In this document: positions 60,243 to 64,000 of the stretch, one piece after another | Layout of the letters: every line of letters starts with the position of its first letter | Numbering within the stretch: the first letter of the stretch is position 1 | Assembly: GCF_019263705.2 (NCBI RefSeq) | Contig: NZ_JADQDK010000001.1 | Coordinates: 1,922,001 to 1,986,000 of the forward strand | Origin: Pseudonocardia abyssalis | GTDB taxonomy: Bacteria; Actinomycetota; Actinomycetes; Mycobacteriales; Pseudonocardiaceae | Reading direction: 5' to 3' | DNA length: 64,000 nucleotides | Program-made: the position numbers and the translations under genes | The notes under the pieces: model-generated | Told to the model about the DNA's origin: nothing | The model's input: the letters and a program-made list of their open reading frames with translations, nothing else | The model's database searches: none

Positions 60243-61361
60243 TTACGGCACCCCGAGGAGGCGCAGTCCCGCTGTCGTGGCGGCGGCCAGCACCACCACC
60301 AGGACGAACGGCACCCGGCGCCACGCGGCGAGCGCCCCCACGGCGACGCCCCCGGTCCGCGCCCACCCCGCGAACCCGCCGTCCTGCGTCAACGCCGCGG
60401 TGGCGAGGAGGGCGACGAGCAGGGCGGTGGCTCCGAGGTCGAGCAGGCGCTCGACGCGGGGGGTGAGCGTCATGCGGTCGCGCAGGGCGAGCCCGGACAG
60501 GCGCATGAGGTAGGTGCCTGCGGCGAGGGCGAGGACGGCGGCCCAGTTCACGACGCCCCCCCGATCCGGACGGTCCGCGGGCCGGTCTGCGCCCGGCGTG
60601 CCGGCTGCCGGCGGCCCGGCGCTCGACGGCCCGGCACTCGACGGCCCGGCACTCGACGGCCCGGCGGTGGACGGCCCGGCGCCACGCGTCCCGGCGGCCG
60701 GTGTTCCGGCGGCCGGCGCCCGCCCGGCCACGACCAGGCCGAGCAGGCCGACGAGCACCGGGAGGCCTGGGGAGAGGAACGGCGTGGCGACGAGCGCGAG
60801 TGCCGCGGCCGTCAGCCCCACCCGGCGCGCATCGGCCGCACGCAGGCCGGGGAACAGCAGCGCGAGCAGGGCGGCCGGGAAGGCGGCGTCGATGCCGAAC
60901 CCGTCGGTGTCGGGCACCGCGGAGCCGCCGACCAGACCGACCACCGTGCCGACGTTCCAGAAGACGAACAGCGCGATCCCGCTGGTCCAGTACGCGCGGC
61001 CCCGCTCTTCCCGACCCCGCGCGAACGCGACCGACTCGTCGATGAGGATGTGCGCGCCGAGCAGGCGCCGGGGCCACGACCGGCCGACGACGGGCGCCAT
61101 GGCGAGCCCGAAGGGCAGGTGCCGGGCGTTGATCAGCAGCCCGGCGACGACCGCGGCCACCGGACTCCCGCCCGCCGCGACGACGCTGACCACCAGGAAC
61201 TGCGATCCCCCTGCGAACACGAGCAACGACATCCCGATCGTGAGCGCGGGCGGGATCCCGGCCGCGGCGGCGAGTGCCCCGAACGACGCCCCGACCACCC
61301 CGACCGCCGAGGCGAGCGCGAGGACGTCGCGCAGGCCGTTCGTTCGATTCAGCGAACGCAT
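60243..61361 (-). CDS. Fused AzlC-AzlD branched-chain amino acid exporter
   Basis: The 372-residue protein carries AzlC first (SFGALAAAAGIPPALTIGMSLLVFAGGSQFLVVSVVAAGGSP, LLINARHLPFGLAMAP, HILIDESVAFA). An Ala/Gly/Pro/Ser linker built from AGPSS units follows, and then AzlD (VNWAAVLALAAGTYLMRLSGLAL and two more helices). AzlC and AzlD are normally separate proteins that together export branched-chain amino acids or analogues. The single frame with a repeat linker is unusual. The chosen ATG places one operator half within the first codons. It is divergent from an XRE regulator, its likely controller. Confidence 0.82.
   Translation of the reverse strand: MRSLNRTNGLRDVLALASAVGVVGASFGALAAAAGIPPALTIGMSLLVFAGGSQFLVVSVVAAGGSPVAAVVAGLLINARHLPFGLAMAPVVGRSWPRRLLGAHILIDESVAFARGREERGRAYWTSGIALFVFWNVGTVVGLVGGSAVPDTDGFGIDAAFPAALLALLFPGLRAADARRVGLTAAALALVATPFLSPGLPVLVGLLGLVVAGRAPAAGTPAAGTRGAGPSTAGPSSAGPSSAGPSSAGPPAAGTPGADRPADRPDRGGVVNWAAVLALAAGTYLMRLSGLALRDRMTLTPRVERLLDLGATALLVALLATAALTQDGGFAGWARTGGVAVGALAAWRRVPFVLVVVLAAATTAGLRLLGVP
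61341..61358. promoter_or_regulatory. Operator-like inverted repeat 1 (azlCD side)
   Basis: CGTTCG and CGAACG are separated by 6 bases. The site overlaps the first codons of the AzlC-AzlD gene. An identical layout occurs 47 bases away on the regulator side. Confidence 0.65.
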
Positions 61362-61387
61362 GTCCCTTACACTGAACACCCGCATAG

Positions 61388-61405
61388 CGTTCGTCAAGCC
61401 GAACG
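61388..61405. promoter_or_regulatory. Operator-like inverted repeat 2 (regulator side)
   Basis: CGTTCG-N6-CGAACG lies just before the AGGAG ribosome site of the XRE gene. With the first copy it forms a matched pair flanking the divergent promoters, as expected for an autoregulated repressor. Confidence 0.7.
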
Positions 61406-61414
61406 AGGAGTCCG

Positions 61415-61969
61415 ATGGAACGAACAGCACCGCTGGCGGCGATCGCCGCCGCCCTGCGCCGCGAGCGCGAGCGGATGGGGATCTCCCTCACCGAGCTGGC
61501 CCGGCGGGCGGGCATCGCGAAGTCGACGCTGTCGCAGCTGGAGTCGGGCGCCGGCAACCCGAGCGTGGAGACGCTGTGGGCGATCGCGGTCGTGCTCGAC
61601 GTCCCGTTCAGCCGGCTCGTCGACCCCGTCGAGTCGCCGGTGCGGGTCATCCGCGCGGGCGAGGGGCTCGCGCTGTCGTCGGAGCACTCCCCGTTCACCG
61701 GCACGCTGATCGCCGCCTGCCCGCCCGGCGCACGGCGCGACCTGCACGTCATCACCGCCGAACCCGGTGCCGCCCGCGAGGCCCACGCACACATCCCCGG
61801 CACGACCGAGCACCTGCTGGTCACGGCCGGGCGGTGGCGGGCCGGTCCGGTGGGCGGGGAGGTCGAGCTCGGCGTCGGCGACTACGCCCGCTTCCCCGGC
61901 GACCGCCCGCACACCTACCAGGCGTTGGCGGCGGGATGCGCCGGGGTGCTGGTGATGGAGTACGTCTGA
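61415..61969 (+). CDS. XRE-family regulator with cupin domain (azlCD-linked)
   Basis: The 184-residue protein has a helix-turn-helix at residues 15-60 (LRRERERMGISLTELARRAGIAKSTLSQLESG) and a cupin-like C-terminal half (EAHAHIPGTTEHLLVTAGRW ... GDYARFPGDRPHTYQAL). Regulators of this type sit beside azlCD in many genomes. AGGAG precedes the ATG by 4 bases. It probably binds the two CGTTCG-N6-CGAACG sites. Confidence 0.9.
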   Translation: MERTAPLAAIAAALRRERERMGISLTELARRAGIAKSTLSQLESGAGNPSVETLWAIAVVLDVPFSRLVDPVESPVRVIRAGEGLALSSEHSPFTGTLIAACPPGARRDLHVITAEPGAAREAHAHIPGTTEHLLVTAGRWRAGPVGGEVELGVGDYARFPGDRPHTYQALAAGCAGVLVMEYV

Positions 61970-61988
61970 GCGGCCCCTGACGGGTGCC

Positions 61989-62035
61989 CGGAACGTGGTG
62001 GCTGTCGATCATGGACCGGGAGCCACCACGTTCCG
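61989..62035. terminator. Hairpin between convergent XRE and GH16 genes
   Basis: Perfect 15-base arms (61989-62003 and 62021-62035, CGGAACGTGGTGGCT and complement) enclose a 17-base loop. The position between two convergent stops suggests a bidirectional terminator. Confidence 0.65.
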
Positions 62036-62055
62036 TTCACCTGCGCTGGTGGTGT

Positions 62056-63804
62056 TCAGCCGATGCGGACGGGGTTCGGGATCAGGCCCGGGCGGGCGGG
62101 GGCGTCCGGTGCGCCCTCGGCCAGGCGGACCGCCGGCCCACCCTCCGTCGCGGGAGCGCCGGCGGTCTCCTGATCGGCGGCCCCCTGGTCGGTCGACGCC
62201 GGGTCGGTCGACGCCGGGTCGGTCGACGCCGGGTCGGTCGACGCCGGGTCGGTCGACGCCGGGTCGGTCGACGCGGGCAGGTCTGCGGCGGGGGCCGGGT
62301 CCGCCGCTGCCGTCGGAGCGGTGGCCGGGGCGTCGGCGGCCGGCAGCGCGTACTGGCGCACCCAGTCGACCTGCATCGACGACTCCTGCACGTCCGCGGC
62401 CCCGGTCGGGAACCAGTCCAGCTGCATGCACAGGTGCATCGGGCCGGAGGGGACGAGTGCGGGATCCTCGACGCGCCACCACTCGACGCCGTCGACGAAC
62501 GTGGTGACCGCGGTCGGCGTCCACTCGACCGCCCAGGTGTGCCAGGCGGTGCCGTCGACCGCGACCTCCCCCATCGTCGGGGCCGCCTCGGCTCCCGGGT
62601 GGACGAAGGCACTCGCGGTGCGGCGGGCGGGGTCGAGCATCTCCATGAAGTCGATCTCGCGGCCGGCCGCGGCGGGGTCGTCGGGCCAGAGCAGCAGGAC
62701 CGGGTTGTACGACGGGTCACCCGCCGGGGTCCGCACCCGCGCCTCCCAGCGCCCGTACTCCTGACCCGCCGACCACGCCATGCCGCCGGTCGCGCCCGCG
62801 GCGTCCCCGGTGATCGTCAGGACGCCGTCGTCGACGGTCAGCGCGTCCGCGGTGCGGGTGCCCTGCCCGTCGAACCCGGTGCCGGAGTAGACGCGCCACG
62901 CCCCGGCCAGCGGACCGTCGAACTCGTCGGCCACCGCGGGCGCACCCCAGCCGAGCGCCTCGGCCGCGGTCGGCGCGGCGCAGGCCGCCTCCACGTCCGT
63001 CGGGGTGACGGAGGCGTCGCCGCCGTCGGCGGGCTCGTCCGGGGCGGCGCCCCCGGCGGGTTCCTCCGCGGCGTCACCGTCGGTGGGATCCTCCGACGAG
63101 GGGGCGTCGGCCGGCTCCTCGTCCGCGGGCTCACCAGTAGCGGGCTCACCAGCAGCGTCGTCACCAGCAGCGTCGTCACCAGCAGCGTCGTCACCAGCAG
63201 CGTCGTCACCAGCAGCGTCGTCACCAGCAGCGTCGTCACCGGACTGATCGTCGGGCCCGGTGGCGCCGTCCGCCTGATCATCGGACGTGTCCTGGTCGTC
63301 GTCCGGGACGTCATCCCCGGAGGAGTCGTCGGAGTCGTCGGCGGAGTCGTCGGACGGCCCCTCGCCGGACCCGTCGTCCCCCGACGCGTCGTCCCCCGAC
63401 GCGTCGTCCCCCGACGCGTCGTCCCCGGAACCGTCGTCCGCCGCATCGTCGTCGGACGCCGAGTCGTCGTCGGACGCCGAGTCGTCGTCGGACGCCGAGT
63501 CGTCGTCGGACGCCGAGTCGTCGGACGCACCGTCGGCGGGCTCGCCATCCGCCGGGTCGTCATCCGAGTCGTCCGACGGCTCCTCTCCCCCGTCCCCGTC
63601 GGCCGGGTCGCCGGCGGAACCGTCGTCGTCCTGCCCGGCGAGGGGGACGAGCCCGGGCGCCGCGCTCTCCTCACCTCCGCCGGGGCACTCCTGCGCCGCC
63701 GGAGCGGGTTGGGCGGCGTAGGCCGCCACGGAACCGGTCAGCAGCGCGAGGGCCACCAGACCCCCGACCGTCACCTGTCGCCTCATGCGTCTCACCATCC
63801 CCAT
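62056..63804 (-). CDS. Secreted GH16-family glycoside hydrolase with acidic repeats
   Basis: The 582-residue protein has a signal peptide (GGLVALALLTGSVAAYA). About 230 residues of Asp/Ser/Ala/Gly repeats follow, then a GH16 laminarinase-like catalytic domain (residues about 295-500): FDGPLAGAWRVYSGTG, YGRWEARVRTP, and the catalytic ExDxxE in GREIDFMEML, with HTWAVEWTPTAVTTFVDG. A C-terminal tail has six STDPA units. It should cleave a beta-glucan or galactan outside the cell. The acidic region may act as a spacer or bind calcium. ATGs at 63798 and 63786 are alternative starts. Confidence 0.85.
   Translation of the reverse strand: MGMVRRMRRQVTVGGLVALALLTGSVAAYAAQPAPAAQECPGGGEESAAPGLVPLAGQDDDGSAGDPADGDGGEEPSDDSDDDPADGEPADGASDDSASDDDSASDDDSASDDDSASDDDAADDGSGDDASGDDASGDDASGDDGSGEGPSDDSADDSDDSSGDDVPDDDQDTSDDQADGATGPDDQSGDDAAGDDAAGDDAAGDDAAGDDAAGDDAAGEPATGEPADEEPADAPSSEDPTDGDAAEEPAGGAAPDEPADGGDASVTPTDVEAACAAPTAAEALGWGAPAVADEFDGPLAGAWRVYSGTGFDGQGTRTADALTVDDGVLTITGDAAGATGGMAWSAGQEYGRWEARVRTPAGDPSYNPVLLLWPDDPAAAGREIDFMEMLDPARRTASAFVHPGAEAAPTMGEVAVDGTAWHTWAVEWTPTAVTTFVDGVEWWRVEDPALVPSGPMHLCMQLDWFPTGAADVQESSMQVDWVRQYALPAADAPATAPTAAADPAPAADLPASTDPASTDPASTDPASTDPASTDPASTDQGAADQETAGAPATEGGPAVRLAEGAPDAPARPGLIPNPVRIG
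62190..62277. repeat. 15-base tandem repeats, C-terminal tail of the GH16 gene
   Basis: GGTCGACGCCGGGTC-type units repeat about six times and code for STDPA pentads on the minus strand. The copies are nearly identical in DNA, which suggests slippage expansion. Confidence 0.9.
63148..63525. repeat. Several families of coding tandem repeats in the acidic region of the GH16 gene
   Basis: Six near-identical 15-base units (AGCAGCGTCGTCACC, 63148-63240) encode DDAAG. Further units at about 63374-63425 encode DDASG and at about 63448-63525 encode SASDDD. All are in frame and acidic. Confidence 0.9.
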
Positions 63805-63917
63805 CCGTCACGTCCGACCCGGGGGACGTTAGGGGCTGTGCGTGAGGAGAACCGGCTGCGTCACCCCATCGGGCCGGGTGAAGCACCCGGTCCGGGGCAC
63901 GCAGTGTGAGGAGCGGG

Positions 63918-64000
63918 TTACCAGCCGCGGCCGGCGTAGCGCTGGTCGGCGGGCAGCTGGTCGATGTTGATGCCGACCATCGCCTCACCCAGGCCGCGCG
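63918..64000 (-). CDS. pdxS: Pyridoxal 5'-phosphate synthase subunit PdxS, C-terminal end
   Basis: Only the last 26 codons and the TAA are present; the gene runs off the right edge. The visible end, GLGEAMVGINIDQLPADQRYAGRGW, is the conserved PdxS C-terminus. PdxS makes PLP from ribose 5-phosphate, glyceraldehyde 3-phosphate and ammonia delivered by PdxT. PdxT is encoded on the same strand 10 kb downstream, farther away than usual. Confidence 0.88.
   Translation of the reverse strand, partial: RGLGEAMVGINIDQLPADQRYAGRGW

Noticed and set aside
58896-61709. A 937-residue open frame across the SDR, Azl and XRE genes
   Set aside because: It covers three well-supported genes on other frames and its translation is low-complexity Arg/Gly/His sequence, so it is a composition artefact.
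63148-63525. Regular short repeats as a CRISPR array
   Set aside because: The units are tandem without spacers, multiples of 3 bases, and keep one reading frame in the GH16 gene. The repeats at 9.2 and 23.3 kb are rejected for the same reason.

Overview
The window is about 73 percent GC or higher by eye, with GTG starts, GTGA/ATGA gene overlaps and typical high-GC actinobacterial families (SCO6745-type protein, SARP/AfsR regulator, DUF2510 membrane protein, EF-G2, PdxS/PdxT/YebC). It most resembles a Pseudonocardiales genome, Pseudonocardia or a close relative. That is a judgement from gene content, not from a search.

Layout. 1-5.6 kb: the start of a LuxR-type ATPase regulator, small secreted proteins, and a run with an SCO6745-family protein, a SnoaL-like protein, a luciferase-like oxidoreductase and an acyl-CoA ligase. 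5.6-10 kb: polA, a DUF2510 membrane protein and a GNAT enzyme. 10-25 kb: a large Ter (tellurium/stress) locus. It holds TerD, a TerA-like protein, the HpcH-lyase/PRTase-TRSP/StiP-PELOTA/HAD enzyme set, TerB, a second TerD, a TerC-like DUF475 protein, an Hsp70 with an FN3-tailed partner and a divergent GrpE-like protein, and a TerD fused to a PD-(D/E)XK nuclease domain. YebC follows.

25.7-52.9 kb is an accessory block lying between yebC and pdxT, genes that sit close together in many actinobacteria. Its core (28.9-48.2 kb) looks like one regulon built from modules not normally seen together. (i) A Nit1C-type nitrogen-starvation set: MSMEG_0567-like GNAT, MSMEG_0568-like radical SAM, MSMEG_0565-like glycosyltransferase, MSMEG_0572-like protein and an AIR-synthase-like protein, with no nitrilase. 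(ii) A cobalt-type nitrile hydratase with its activator and a disulfide-oxidoreductase-family flavoprotein. (iii) A coenzyme M biosynthesis set: a ComA homologue, two aspartase/fumarase-superfamily proteins and a PLP enzyme fused to one of them. (iv) Homologues of the oxamic transcarbamylase AllF/AllG/AllH and the carbamate kinase AllK. The CoM genes and allGH are chained by start/stop overlaps in one operon; allK, allF and the Nit1C glycosyltransferase are chained in another. A promoter motif close to ATCCACTATAG occurs at four intergenic regions of the block, including that of an XRE-cupin regulator.

My working model, which is inference, is a cyanide or nitrile nitrogen-salvage route. A CoM thiol would trap cyanide as an organic thiocyanate, nitrile hydratase would hydrate it to an S-carbamoyl thioester, AllFGH would pass the carbamoyl group to phosphate, and carbamate kinase would recover ATP, ammonia and CO2. 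The flavoprotein would recycle the thiol.

Downstream of the core are OsmC, LarC-LarB-LarE (nickel-pincer cofactor synthesis, no LarA in view) and an AbiEi/DUF559 gene between two copies of a palindromic repeat. 52.9-64 kb returns to ordinary genes: pdxT, a frameshifted membrane gene, malic enzyme, EF-G2, an MFS transporter, an SDR-DUF2867 protein, a fused AzlC-AzlD exporter with its XRE regulator, a GH16 protein with acidic repeats, and the 3' end of pdxS. Stem-loops separate several convergent gene pairs. I saw no rRNA, tRNA, transposase, integrase or CRISPR array.
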